NCBI GenBank assembly: GCA_025055795.1
Contig: JANWVV010000003.1
Span: forward strand, 122,946-186,945
From: Gemmataceae bacterium
GTDB lineage: Bacteria > Planctomycetota > Planctomycetia > Gemmatales > Gemmataceae
DNA length: 64,000 nt
Reading direction: 5' to 3'
Part shown: in pieces, positions 41,803 to 50,439 of the stretch
How the letters are laid out: the number at the start of each line of letters is the position of its first letter
How positions within the stretch are numbered: the stretch's first letter is position 1
Made by a program: the position numbers and the translations under genes
Notes under the pieces: generated by a model
Told to the model about the DNA's origin: nothing
The model's input: the letters and a program-made list of their open reading frames with translations, nothing else
The model's database searches: none

Positions 41803-43878
41803 ATGCGTTCGATCCGTCGTTCACTGACACTTTATTTACTGCTGCTGCTCGCCTGTACGTTGGGCGGAGTATGGTTTGTTATTGATCGGGCCGCACGGCA
41901 GGCCTTTGCAGCGCGGGAAGAGGCTGGCCGCCACCTCATTCAATCTCGTTACGAAGAAAATGTCCGTAAGGAATTAGCCCAGATTGACCAAACACTCTTC
42001 GAAAAAGCCCGTGAACTGGCCAACGTTATGCAACTATATTACGGTCAGAGTTATGAACTCGAAGCCGTTAAATTTCCAACGGTCACAGCCGTCAGCCCAT
42101 TGTTGTTTTTAACGACACAACCGGCTCTATGGGCAGTGCCGATCGAGGGCACGGTTCCTGTTGTGACGCTGCCGCCAGGGGGCGGTGGAGGGCTGTTTGG
42201 GGGTGGCGGTGCAATCGGAACGGCCACTGCTGGATCTCCACCCAGCCCGCCGCCAAGTGGGACGCCAGTCGGGGCACCACCTCCCCCCCCTCCGGCCACG
42301 GGCACCATGTCGCCACCCCTGACTGGTACATTTACCGCAGCGAATTGGCGTCGACCCTTAGTCCATCACTTCGCCTGGATCCAGTTTTATTTCGGCAACT
42401 TGCCGCTGCCGGAGGAATTCATCCAGCATTTTGACGATGACAAGAGCAGTACCGACTACTTTCAGATTAACACCACTGGCGGCCGCGAATGGCGTTCCCG
42501 CTCATTGGGCAGCCGCAAATTGCCCTGGGAGCCGCGGGAACTCGACAGCCGGCAACCACCTACTAGCGAAAGCCCGCGCAGTCTGGAAACCGAAAACCTG
42601 ATTGACTGGTCCTTTGGTACAGCTGAGTTGTTTCCGGATGGGGAAAAAGTCCGCCGGGTGGTGTACAAGGTACCCTACTTTTTGCGTTCGCCTCCTCGAC
42701 GGCGGGATTGGCCCCAGCGTTCCTTGTTGGGAGCTTGGGGAGCTTGGGCAGCAGCGGGGGGGATTGGGGTTCCTCCCACGGCCTCAAGTATGGCGGGCCT
42801 GCCTCGCTTTTTTGTCCAATGTGCGCGGCCGATGCGCGACATCCAGGCACGCTTGGACCAACTGGCCGCTGAACGGGACCAGGAACTGGCCGAACTGACC
42901 GCCGACATTCAGGCTGTGCGCCGACAACTACGCCAGCGCATTGCCGGTGTAGGTTTGTTGGCCTTCCTGGCAGTGGCGGTGGGAGCACCGCTGTTAGTTG
43001 GACGCGGCTTACGCCCACTTGGCAAACTTTCGGAAGCGGTCAGCCGGGTGTCGGAAAAAGATTTTCGCTTGCCCCACGACGGCGCCAACCTGTCCGTGGA
43101 ACTAGTTCCCATCCATGCCCGGCTAACGCAAACACTTGAACTGCTGCGCCGGGCCTTTGCCCGCGAAAAACAAGCGGTGGCCGATATCTCGCATGAGTTG
43201 CGTACCCCTATCGCCGCCCTGCTGGCCACTCTGGACGTTGCTCTGATGAAACCCCGCGAGCCGGAACAGTATCGGAACACCCTACAGGAATGCCGGCTGA
43301 TCGTGCGACAGTTAGGACAATTGGTCGAACGGATCATGACTCTGGCCACCCTGGACGCCGGTAATGATCGCCTGGACATAGGCCCGGTCTGCTTGCACGA
43401 GCTGGCGAGTGGCTGTGTGGCGGTCATCCGTCCTCTGGCGGCCGCCAACCGCATCACCGTGGACTGCGATGTCCCGGTCGATCTGGTAATAGAGTCCGAT
43501 GCGGCCAAAGTTCGCGAAGTACTGACGAATCTGCTGCACAACGCCGTAGAGTACAACCGCCCCGGCGGTGTGGTGGAACTGGCCATCTGGCCGGAACAGG
43601 ATCAGGTAATCCTGCAGGTACGTGACACTGGCATCGGTATGACCCCTGAGGTCATGGACAAAATCTTTGAACGGTTCTACCGGGCCGATGCCTCCCGCCA
43701 GGCAGCCGGCGTCCATGCTGGTTTGGGACTAGCCATTGTCAAGGAATACGTCGAGCGGCTGGGCGGCACCATTCAGGTGGAAAGCCAGCCGGGAATCGGT
43801 AGCACGTTCCGGGTCCGCTTGCCGCGTGTCTTCCGTCCCTCTCCGCTGAATGATCCTACTCGTCCTCAGAGCGACTAA
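41803..43878 (+). CDS. Membrane sensor histidine kinase with Gly/Pro-rich sensor region
   Basis: 691 residues from ATG 41803; GTG 41767 would add 12. Membrane helix 1 is at about 8-32. The extracytoplasmic region (33-385) has a low-complexity block of Gly and Pro runs (about 125-175), otherwise without a known fold. Helix 2 is at about 390-410, then a HAMP domain with RGLRPLGKLSEAVSRV. The kinase core has H-box SHELRTPIAALLA (His about 464), N-box LTNLLHNAVEYNRPGG, G1 VRDTGIGM and G2 GLGLAIVKEY. It is the likely partner of the upstream response regulator. The architecture resembles copper/heavy-metal sensor kinases, but the ligand is not evident. Confidence 0.88.
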   Translation: MRSIRRSLTLYLLLLLACTLGGVWFVIDRAARQAFAAREEAGRHLIQSRYEENVRKELAQIDQTLFEKARELANVMQLYYGQSYELEAVKFPTVTAVSPLLFLTTQPALWAVPIEGTVPVVTLPPGGGGGLFGGGGAIGTATAGSPPSPPPSGTPVGAPPPPPPATGTMSPPLTGTFTAANWRRPLVHHFAWIQFYFGNLPLPEEFIQHFDDDKSSTDYFQINTTGGREWRSRSLGSRKLPWEPRELDSRQPPTSESPRSLETENLIDWSFGTAELFPDGEKVRRVVYKVPYFLRSPPRRRDWPQRSLLGAWGAWAAAGGIGVPPTASSMAGLPRFFVQCARPMRDIQARLDQLAAERDQELAELTADIQAVRRQLRQRIAGVGLLAFLAVAVGAPLLVGRGLRPLGKLSEAVSRVSEKDFRLPHDGANLSVELVPIHARLTQTLELLRRAFAREKQAVADISHELRTPIAALLATLDVALMKPREPEQYRNTLQECRLIVRQLGQLVERIMTLATLDAGNDRLDIGPVCLHELASGCVAVIRPLAAANRITVDCDVPVDLVIESDAAKVREVLTNLLHNAVEYNRPGGVVELAIWPEQDQVILQVRDTGIGMTPEVMDKIFERFYRADASRQAAGVHAGLGLAIVKEYVERLGGTIQVESQPGIGSTFRVRLPRVFRPSPLNDPTRPQSD

Positions 43879-44253
43879 AGTCATCCACTCGCTGGCCCCG
43901 AGGGGAACCCCTTCGTGACAATGGTCCCCTCTACGGGTGAGTTACGCCCCTTTTGAGCGATGTTTCGCCAACCCAACAGGACACATTGCACACACCCCTA
44001 GAGGAATCACCCGTCCACTGGTCTTTCCGAAACCCGTTGCAGGGGGCCATCAACACACCGGGGCACCTGGTAGGTTTCGTACACTGCTCAGTCTGAAAGT
44101 TACTGGTCATAAGCACGAGAGGGGGCCTCCGCAACCCAGGCCCGATCTGCACGTCGGGATTGTGTTCAATACATCAATTTTTGTGCGAAAGCATTCACGT
44201 TGCATCGCTCGTTGTCCTTGCCCCCACAAGTGAAATCAGGTAGGAATCGATTC
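43879..44253. other. Leader region of the probable selenoprotein gene, no gene recognised
   Basis: About 375 bases between the sensor kinase and the peroxiredoxin-like gene. A small stem CCCGA/TCGGG occurs near 44140. No RNA gene, terminator with T-tract or clear promoter was seen. The ribosome site AGGTAGGAA lies at its end. Confidence 0.35.
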
Positions 44254-44853
44254 ATGATGTGGTTTTCGGTTTCGCTGGGTGATTGCGTACCTGATTTACC
44301 TCTCTCTACATGCGAGGGGACTGTCATTCGCTTGTATCAGTTGTTGGACCACGATTATCTGTTGTTGATCTTTTTGCGGCACTTGACGTGAATCGCATGC
44401 AATGCTCACCTCGGTGAGGTGAATCGGCATTACGAGGCTCTGATGGCCCGCGGTTGTAGTGTCGCCGTAGTCAGTCAGTCACAACCGGAGGAACTAGCCC
44501 GCTACGCTCCCCGACTGCAGTGGCGTTTTCCCATTTACGGCGATCCCCAGCGGCAGTTGTACCAGGTGATCGGTCTGGAGCGGACCCGCTGGTGGATGTT
44601 TGTGTGGCCACCGGTGATCTTGGGATATCTGTGGGGAATGCTCCGGGGTTATCTGCCGCGGCTGCCTCGCCCTGGCGAGGACGTCCTCCAACTGGGTGGC
44701 GACTTCCTTTTAGACCGGTACGGTCGCTTGGTGTATGCCTATCGCTCGGCGACACCCACGGATCGCCCGTCTACCACCCGGATTTTGCAAGTACTAGACA
44801 GGCTGCGTTCATCCCCCCCGACGGGCTCGCCTTCGACGGAGAAAAACCGCTGA
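44254..44853 (+). CDS. Peroxiredoxin-like (AhpC/TSA-type) selenoprotein, Sec encoded by in-frame TGA
   Basis: 199 residues if TGA 44389-44391 is read as selenocysteine. Without readthrough the frame stops at 45 residues, and the second part, in the same frame, has no ribosome site. Reading through, LLLIFLRHLT is followed by U46-I-A-C49, a UxxC in the place of the CxxC seen in Cys homologues of this thioredoxin-fold family (AhpC/TSA, peroxiredoxin-like 2 group). The later blocks match the family: SVAVVSQSQPEELARY, FPIYGDPQRQLYQVIGLE, QLGGDFLLDRYGRLVYAYRS and TDRPSTTRILQVL. A hairpin with a GGU loop follows the TGA at the right distance. The enzyme should reduce peroxides or disulfides. A hydrophobic patch (WMFVWPPVILGYLW) near residue 110-125 is also seen in relatives. 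ATG 44254 has AGGTAGGA upstream; ATG 44257 is equivalent. A sequencing error or recent nonsense mutation is the alternative. Confidence 0.8.
44389..44431 (+). promoter_or_regulatory. Candidate bacterial SECIS element just after the UGA codon
   Basis: After the TGA (44389-44391) the mRNA can fold: AATGC (44401-44405) with GCATT (44427-44431), and TCACCTC (44406-44412) with GAGGTGA (44416-44422). A four-base bulge lies on the 3' side and the apical loop is GGT (44413-44415). The loop begins 22 bases after the UGA, within the spacing I recall for bacterial SECIS elements, and GGU is the loop bound by SelB in E. coli fdhF. The element is inside the coding sequence, as in other bacteria. Confidence 0.7.
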
Positions 44854-45163
44854 TCGCCGCTGAACTAGCTTGATCTCACAAATGTCGAGCCGAAGCTGCA
44901 CGAGGTAATACGGATCGTTCATAACGGCAACATGGCAAGAAGCTGTCGAGCGTTCCTGCCCTCGGACGGTTCAGTATCGGTTTTGCCAATGCTGCGATAA
45001 TCCGAGACCGATGGATGGACCGCTTGTTCCTGACGGTGAAAAGCCTACCAATAGGAGCAGGGCACAAGCAGCCCGACTCCTTGTCGGTACGAAGCGGTCT
45101 GCTGGGCCATGCACGCACGGCCAGGTACCATCTTCTCCCCACAAACACACACAGGAGTCCACC
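44854..45163. other. Intergenic stretch before the cytochrome c peroxidase
   Basis: About 310 bases. The open frame of the peroxidase extends back through it to 45011 but shows no ribosome site or export signal there, whereas AGGAG precedes ATG 45164. No RNA gene or clear promoter seen. Confidence 0.35.
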
Positions 45164-46660
45164 ATGAAGCGGTACAATCGTCTGTTGATGTTAACACCTG
45201 TCCTCATACTCGGATTGGCTACCCCCAGCCAGGCTCAGGTAAGCGAAAAGGACACTTACTATCAACTTCCCGACGAAACACGCATGACCCCCTTCCGGGA
45301 TCAGGTCCCGATGGTTTTCGTTACCCCCAACCAGCCGGAGTGGAAAAGTCTGCCACAATTCTGGAACGAGGGTCAAGAAGAAGCGATCGATCCGAGCACC
45401 GGTGAAAAGGTTCAACGACGCGTCATCAAAATCAAAGTGCCGCTTGGCTTGACACAGGCGCCACCTGTACCTGCGGAAAACCCCATGACTTTGCAGAAAT
45501 GGGTGCTGGGCAAAAAGCTTTATTACGACCCAATCCTCTCCTCTGACAACACCGTGGCTTGCGCCAGTTGTCACGATCCTACCAAGGGTTTTGCGGATGG
45601 GCGTAAAACTTCGGTTGGGATTCAGGGGCAGCTCGGTCCTATTAACGCTCCCAGTGTGTTCAATGCCGCATACAACAAATTGCAATTTTGGGACGGCCGG
45701 GCCATTTCTCTGGAAGACCAAGCCCAAGGACCAGTGACTAACCCTCTGGAAATGTTTGCCGGCAAAGGCGATCCGTGGGACGAGGCGGTAGCCCGTCTGC
45801 GGACCAACCCGGATTATGTCCGCATGTTTCAGGCCGTCTTTGGCACCCTCCCGACACGTGATGCTGCGGCTAAGGCGATCGCCACCTATGAACGTACGGT
45901 GCTCCTGGGCAATTCTCTGCACGATCGGGCGGAAGCCCGTATGCGTCAGCGGGTCACCGAGGAGGAAAGCGGCAAATTCGAACTGACCGCCGCCGATTAT
46001 GCGGCCGCTCTTAAAGACGAGTTTGCACGCAAAGGGCCAGCCCTCAAGGACCTCGGTCTGGATCCCGAAAAGGACGCCGGCCGCATCCCGGAGATTGCCC
46101 AGCGACTACTCAATGGCCGAAATCTCTTCTTCAACAAAGCCCGCTGTGCCAACTGTCACAGTGGCGAAACCTTCTCCGATGGCGAATTCCACAATCTAGG
46201 GGCTGGGGCCGATACCCAAGGGAACCTGCCAGCCAGCGAAGTGGGACGTTTCGCACGCCTGCCTCTGGGTCATAAAAACCCCTTGCTTATCGGCGCCTTC
46301 AAAACACCCGGCTTACGCGGACTGCTCCACACCGCTCCCTACATGCATACCGGTACCGAGAAAAGCTTGGAGGAGGTCATCGAGTTTTATGACCGCGGCG
46401 GCAATGCCAACCCCTGGCTGAGCGAAAAGATGCGGGACACCGCCGCGGAGGCGGCATACCTGCGGGCCCGCGCTGCCGGACAACCCGTTGACCCGAACGT
46501 CCGCACCTTCGGACCGGCCAAACGACCCATCATTCCCTTGAAATTGAATTTGACGCCCCAGGAAAAGGCCGATCTGGTCCTGTTCCTCAAAGCCCTTAAC
46601 GGTGATCCGCTTGAGCCGATCGTCGCCGATCCCAACAAGTTCCCGGAAGTGAAGTGGTAG
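45164..46660 (+). CDS. Periplasmic di-haem cytochrome c peroxidase (CcpA/MauG family)
   Basis: 498 residues from ATG 45164 with CAGGAG upstream. The first ~24 residues are a signal peptide (ends PSQAQ). Two haem c motifs are present, CASCH near residue 134 and CANCH near residue 328, as in bacterial di-haem peroxidases. The first lies in VACASCHDPTKGFADGRK with the usual GFADG; the region APSVFNAAYNKLQFWDGRA and the segment FKTPGLRGLLHTAPYMHTG contain conserved Trp and His/Met ligand candidates. It reduces hydrogen peroxide in the periplasm, or oxidises a partner protein if MauG-like. It is about 100 residues longer than the smallest members. A strong terminator follows. With the upstream peroxiredoxin-like gene it hints at an oxidative-stress locus, though they are probably separate transcripts. 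Confidence 0.9.
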   Translation: MKRYNRLLMLTPVLILGLATPSQAQVSEKDTYYQLPDETRMTPFRDQVPMVFVTPNQPEWKSLPQFWNEGQEEAIDPSTGEKVQRRVIKIKVPLGLTQAPPVPAENPMTLQKWVLGKKLYYDPILSSDNTVACASCHDPTKGFADGRKTSVGIQGQLGPINAPSVFNAAYNKLQFWDGRAISLEDQAQGPVTNPLEMFAGKGDPWDEAVARLRTNPDYVRMFQAVFGTLPTRDAAAKAIATYERTVLLGNSLHDRAEARMRQRVTEEESGKFELTAADYAAALKDEFARKGPALKDLGLDPEKDAGRIPEIAQRLLNGRNLFFNKARCANCHSGETFSDGEFHNLGAGADTQGNLPASEVGRFARLPLGHKNPLLIGAFKTPGLRGLLHTAPYMHTGTEKSLEEVIEFYDRGGNANPWLSEKMRDTAAEAAYLRARAAGQPVDPNVRTFGPAKRPIIPLKLNLTPQEKADLVLFLKALNGDPLEPIVADPNKFPEVKW

Positions 46661-46719
46661 CCTCCCTAGCTCTTTAACTACCAACCTACGTCCAGACCGA
46701 TGGCCCTACACCACCCTAG

Positions 46720-46746
46720 CCGCTTCCGGGCACGGAAGCGGTTTTT
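46720..46746 (+). terminator. Intrinsic terminator of the cytochrome c peroxidase gene
   Basis: CCGCTTCCG (46720-46728) pairs perfectly with CGGAAGCGG (46733-46741) across a GGCA tetraloop and is followed at once by TTTTT. It is 60 bases after the stop codon and is the clearest terminator in the window. Confidence 0.9.
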
Positions 46747-46828
46747 ATGGTCATGCCACTGTTTGCGCTCTGTTACTGCGTCACCGTCTTTTTGAGCGAC
46801 ATTTGCATCGCAAAAAGCGTCCGCCAAC

Positions 46829-47050
46829 TCAGGCGGCGATGCGTAGCGGACCAACGACTGCGGTCGCCGCACCGCTTTGCTCCAGTAGGCTCAACAATTC
46901 GCGGCGGGCCTGTCGCAAAATCATGCCCACGGGCGAGTCGGCCCCTACCCGGCTGATCATTAAAGTTAAGTACTCTACCGCCCAGCGGGCCTCCTCCGTA
47001 TCGATCTGCGGCACCTCGGGAAGCAATACTGCAGGATCGGAAATGATCAT
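46829..47050 (-). CDS. Small conserved-looking protein of unknown function
   Basis: 73 residues from ATG 47050, which has a perfect GGAGG 9 bases upstream; the frame could start 5 codons earlier. The sequence is acidic at the N-terminus (MIISDPAVLLPEVPQIDTEEARW) described here as two short parts, then helical (AVEYLTLMISRVG, MILRQARRELLSLLE). No cysteine, signal or membrane segment. It lies opposite to its neighbours, just after the peroxidase terminator, and has no partner. I infer it is real from the ribosome site and protein-like composition only. Confidence 0.55.
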   Translation of the reverse strand: MIISDPAVLLPEVPQIDTEEARWAVEYLTLMISRVGADSPVGMILRQARRELLSLLEQSGAATAVVGPLRIAA

Positions 47051-47523
47051 GAACGGAACCTCCATGTTCCATGGAATGGAAGAGCGTAGATTTGATCATG
47101 CCCTGTATCTCGATAGGAATCAAGAGAAAAATTCGATATAATCAACTGAATGCTTCAAGGACAAACGGCAAAATTCCGGTCTGTTGATCAGCATCCAGTT
47201 GCTATTAGAAGTTTCATCAGTCAACATAGGCTTACAAAGACAAGCGGATAGACAAACCATCCTATTCCTGCACGCATGGACATTTGGAGTTCAGCGGCTG
47301 GGTTAAATAATGGTAGCAAGCAGTAAAGCAAATAACGGCCAATGAGAGTCCAAAAGATGGGACCGAACCGCCTGTGATCACTCAATTGCTACACAAAATA
47401 ACAAACAGAACCGGTAAGGCGGCGGATTTGGAACCTGTCCGCTGCGTGATTGGTCCTACAATCAATACTTAATCGACGTCGTACAACTGCGGGCTAGGAA
47501 AACGCCAGAAAAAGGGGTAACTT
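47051..47523. other. Intergenic stretch before the MoxR operon
   Basis: About 470 bases, A/T-richer than the surrounding genes. It should contain the promoter of the 47.5-63 kb operon and of the small minus-strand gene. No confident -35/-10 pair, riboswitch or RNA gene was recognised. Confidence 0.35.
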
Positions 47524-48546
47524 ATGGGGCCTGTGGCAACGCTGGATGATAAGGACTTGGCACGCGTGGAAAAGCTGCGGACGGCGCACGCCCGCCTGAA
47601 AAAAGAGATCGGTAAGATCATCATTGGGCAGCAACAGGTGCTGGATCAATTACTGATGGCTATTTTCTGTCGGAGCCATGCCCTGCTGATGGGAGTCCCC
47701 GGCCTGGCCAAGACTCTAATGGTTTCCACCCTGGCCCAGGCCTTGGATCTGACCTTCAAACGCATCCAGTTCACCCCCGACCTGATGCCATCAGACATTA
47801 CAGGTTCTGAGGTGATTCAGGACGATCCGGTCACGCGTGAGCGGATGTTCAAATTCATGCCCGGGCCGATTTTTGCCCACATAGTCCTAGCCGACGAAAT
47901 CAACCGCACCCCTCCCAAAACGCAAGCCGCTTTGCTAGAAGCCATGCAGGAACGTAAAGTCACCATCGGGGGGGTAGATCATCCGATGAAAAACCCCTTT
48001 TTCGTTCTGGCAACACAAAACCCGATCGAACAGGAAGGAACGTATCCCCTGCCCGAAGCCCAACTTGACCGATTCTTATTCCTGATCAAAGTGGACTACC
48101 CCAGCGACGAAGAGGAAGAACAAATCATGCGGATGCAAACATCCGACATCCAGGTCAAGATTGAGCCAGTCCTGACAGGAGAGGACATTTTGGAACTTCA
48201 ACAACTGGTCCGGCGGGTACCGGTTTCGGATAAAGTATTTGCGTTTGCCCGTCGGATTACCCGCTTGAGCCGTCCTGGGACGCCGGAAGCAGCCGATTTC
48301 GCCAATCAGTGGTTGACCTGGGGTGCAGGTCCTCGCGCAAGCATGAACCTGATCCTGGCCGCCAAGGCCCACGCTTTGCTGCGCGGCAGTAACCATGTTT
48401 CGGGTGATGATGTCGTCGCAGTGGCTCCACCAATCCTGCGTCATCGTTTGATCTTGAACTTTGCCGCTCAAAGCGAAGGAATCACTGTGGAACAGATCAT
48501 CCGTGACCTGCTCAAACGAGCCGCGCAATCCCTGGCCGCTGCCTGA
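47524..48546 (+). CDS. MoxR-family AAA+ ATPase
   Basis: 340 residues with AAGGGG before ATG. Walker A GVPGLAKT is near residue 58 and Walker B HIVLADEINR near 125. Family blocks are GRIQ-like KRIQFTPDLMPSDITG, QAALLEAMQERKVTIGG and FVLATQNPIEQEGTYPLPE, and the sensor-2 region is near the end. MoxR ATPases act as chaperones with VWA-domain proteins, assembling or inserting cofactors. It opens the DUF58, BatA-like and VWA gene series on the same strand, with a 313-base gap to the next gene. Confidence 0.94.
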   Translation: MGPVATLDDKDLARVEKLRTAHARLKKEIGKIIIGQQQVLDQLLMAIFCRSHALLMGVPGLAKTLMVSTLAQALDLTFKRIQFTPDLMPSDITGSEVIQDDPVTRERMFKFMPGPIFAHIVLADEINRTPPKTQAALLEAMQERKVTIGGVDHPMKNPFFVLATQNPIEQEGTYPLPEAQLDRFLFLIKVDYPSDEEEEQIMRMQTSDIQVKIEPVLTGEDILELQQLVRRVPVSDKVFAFARRITRLSRPGTPEAADFANQWLTWGAGPRASMNLILAAKAHALLRGSNHVSGDDVVAVAPPILRHRLILNFAAQSEGITVEQIIRDLLKRAAQSLAAA

Positions 48547-48859
48547 ACTTGCAACAACGCCCTCAACGGGCCCGCCAGACTGCTGAAGTCGGGGGTTGAG
48601 CTTATCGAAGCCCTGCCCACCACACTCCCGAGTTCACTATCCCAAAGATCATTCATGGCTACCTGATCCTGAACATACGGTATCATGGGACATAACCGCA
48701 ACGAAAGTTTATTGATCCCCGGACAGCCTTTCTCGACCCGTTGCTAACTGAGGAGGAGGGGGTGCAGAGGGGTTGGTGCCGATGGGACAGCCAAGTGATG
48801 TCGTACAAGGCTGCAAGGACAACATTGATTAACCCTAACTCGATCCTGCTAAATATGAC
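48547..48859. other. Gap between MoxR and DUF58 genes
   Basis: About 310 bases with no gene recognised. In compact MoxR operons these genes usually adjoin, so a second promoter may lie here. The DUF58 start has only a weak ribosome site. Confidence 0.35.
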
Positions 48860-49750
48860 ATGACTGGCAGCAGCTACTTGAAACCGGAGGTACTGGCACG
48901 GGCCGAGGCCCTTGGCTTGAAAGCCCGACGCATTGTCGAGGGCCTGCGTGTCGGCGACCATAAAAGTCCGTACAAGGGCTTCTCGGTGGAGTTTGTTCAG
49001 CACCGGGAATACGTTCCCGGCGACGACATCCGGCACATCGACTGGAAAAGCTATGGCCGGAGCGACCGTTACACCATCAAACAGTACGAGCAGGAGACCA
49101 ACTTTACAGCCCACTTGTTGGTAGATGCGTCCAATTCGATGCGTTACGGCTCCGGTCCGAGCAACAAGTTGGAATACGCCAAGCTGCTGGCAGCCTCGTT
49201 AGCGTATCTCATTTTGCGACAAAGGGATGCGGTAGGGTTACGTGTGTTCAATACCGAGGTGGTGGCCGAGCTGCCTCCAAGCAGCCAATTGGGCCATCTG
49301 AATAGTCTGACACGCACCTTGGAGGAAATACAACCCCAAGAGCGCACAGCGATTGCCCCTCTACTGGATCGGGTCGCTGATCAGGTCCGGCGACGTGGTA
49401 TCGTCATCCTCATTTCCGATTGCTTCGAAGAAGTCGAACCACTGCTGACTGGCTTGCGTCATCTGCGCTTTCGCGGCCACGAAGTCATCCTTTTTCACAT
49501 TCTCCATCACGACGAAGTGGAGTTTCCACTGGATGGCAACATCCGTTTCGTTGCCCTCGAGGGAATGGAGGAATTATTGACCCAGCCTCACTTGATCCGC
49601 CCTGCATACCTGCGACTGGTGCAACAATATCTGCGGGATCTACGCAAAGGTTGTGAGGCCAGCGGCGTCGACTATGTCCAGATGCTGACCAACCGGGCTT
49701 TGGGCAACGCCTTGGCGGAATATCTGGCCCGACGTTTGCAAACAAGCTGA
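48860..49750 (+). CDS. DUF58 family protein
   Basis: 296 residues. The diagnostic DUF58 block is at residues 38-70: QHREYVPGDDIRHIDW, then KSYGRSDRYTIKQYEQE. A VWA-like fold follows with DASNSM at about 92 (MIDAS-type DxSxS), ending with a helix-rich C-terminus containing NRALGNALAEYLARR. The proteins associate with MoxR ATPases in the Bat/aerotolerance type operons. No membrane segment is visible, so it is cytosolic. The next gene starts about 70 bases later. Confidence 0.92.
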   Translation: MTGSSYLKPEVLARAEALGLKARRIVEGLRVGDHKSPYKGFSVEFVQHREYVPGDDIRHIDWKSYGRSDRYTIKQYEQETNFTAHLLVDASNSMRYGSGPSNKLEYAKLLAASLAYLILRQRDAVGLRVFNTEVVAELPPSSQLGHLNSLTRTLEEIQPQERTAIAPLLDRVADQVRRRGIVILISDCFEEVEPLLTGLRHLRFRGHEVILFHILHHDEVEFPLDGNIRFVALEGMEELLTQPHLIRPAYLRLVQQYLRDLRKGCEASGVDYVQMLTNRALGNALAEYLARRLQTS

Positions 49751-49821
49751 GCAACAGGATCACCACTCACCCGGCCATACCTCTTTTTGATTCGGATAGT
49801 TGACCATCACAGGACGTCCCC

Positions 49822-50304
49822 GTGGAACTCCCGAAAAACAGGACCAATCGATACATGGGCGGTAGGAATCGCTGGCTGAGGCGTCTGGTAGCAGTGCTGG
49901 CCGCAGTGGCCGCAGGGGTGCTTGTCAGTAGTTGGTGGACCGGTGCTCTGTGGCAGTGGCTGCCCCGCGATGACTACGACCGCTTTCAAGGAGTTTGGCG
50001 GATTGTCGTCGCTGACCGAGCGACCCCTAACCGTGTTCGCATCGTGGGTGATCGCTGGGAGTATCTGGCTGAACAGGGCGACTCCCGCCTGTACCGCATG
50101 GAATTGGACCTGAATGTTTTTCCCCGCCGCCTGCGCTTAGAATTGTTGGACAACGGTGGCCTGGTTGGGCCTATCCCCCGCCTCCATGGCATATACGCCT
50201 TTGAAAATCGGCACCAGGTCCGCCTTTGTCTGCTCCCGGCTGCCGAACCGCTACCAGAAAGCTGGGACGAGGTGGACCTGACACAAACACTGTTGCGGGA
50301 GTAA
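49822..50304 (+). CDS. Membrane-anchored TIGR03067-like small protein
   Basis: 160 residues from GTG 49822; ATG 49855 is a possible later start. A membrane helix at about 21-38 (LVAVLAAVAAGVLVSSWW) follows a very basic N-terminus, so it is anchored with the rest outside. The periplasmic part starts YDRFQGVWRIVVADR and looks like the lipocalin-like TIGR03067 fold found in planctomycetes, which binds unknown ligands. It lies between DUF58 and the BatA-like gene on the same strand and may be an accessory subunit. Similarity is weak. Confidence 0.6.
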   Translation: MELPKNRTNRYMGGRNRWLRRLVAVLAAVAAGVLVSSWWTGALWQWLPRDDYDRFQGVWRIVVADRATPNRVRIVGDRWEYLAEQGDSRLYRMELDLNVFPRRLRLELLDNGGLVGPIPRLHGIYAFENRHQVRLCLLPAAEPLPESWDEVDLTQTLLRE

Positions 50305-50439
50305 GAAAGTTGCTGCAACTTCTAGCCCTTCTGGATAACAGATGCAGCAACCGAATAATGTTACATTCCGTTACCCGTTTTACTTTGCCTGGAATGGTAA
50401 GATGGGAATGAACGGCACGAGAACCGGCAGGGAACAGCA

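Noticed and set aside
44254..44391. Reading the peroxiredoxin-like gene as two genes or a pseudogene
   Set aside because: Both halves share one frame, no ribosome site precedes the second half, the stop replaces the catalytic Cys, and a SECIS-like hairpin follows. A sequencing error remains possible but is less likely.
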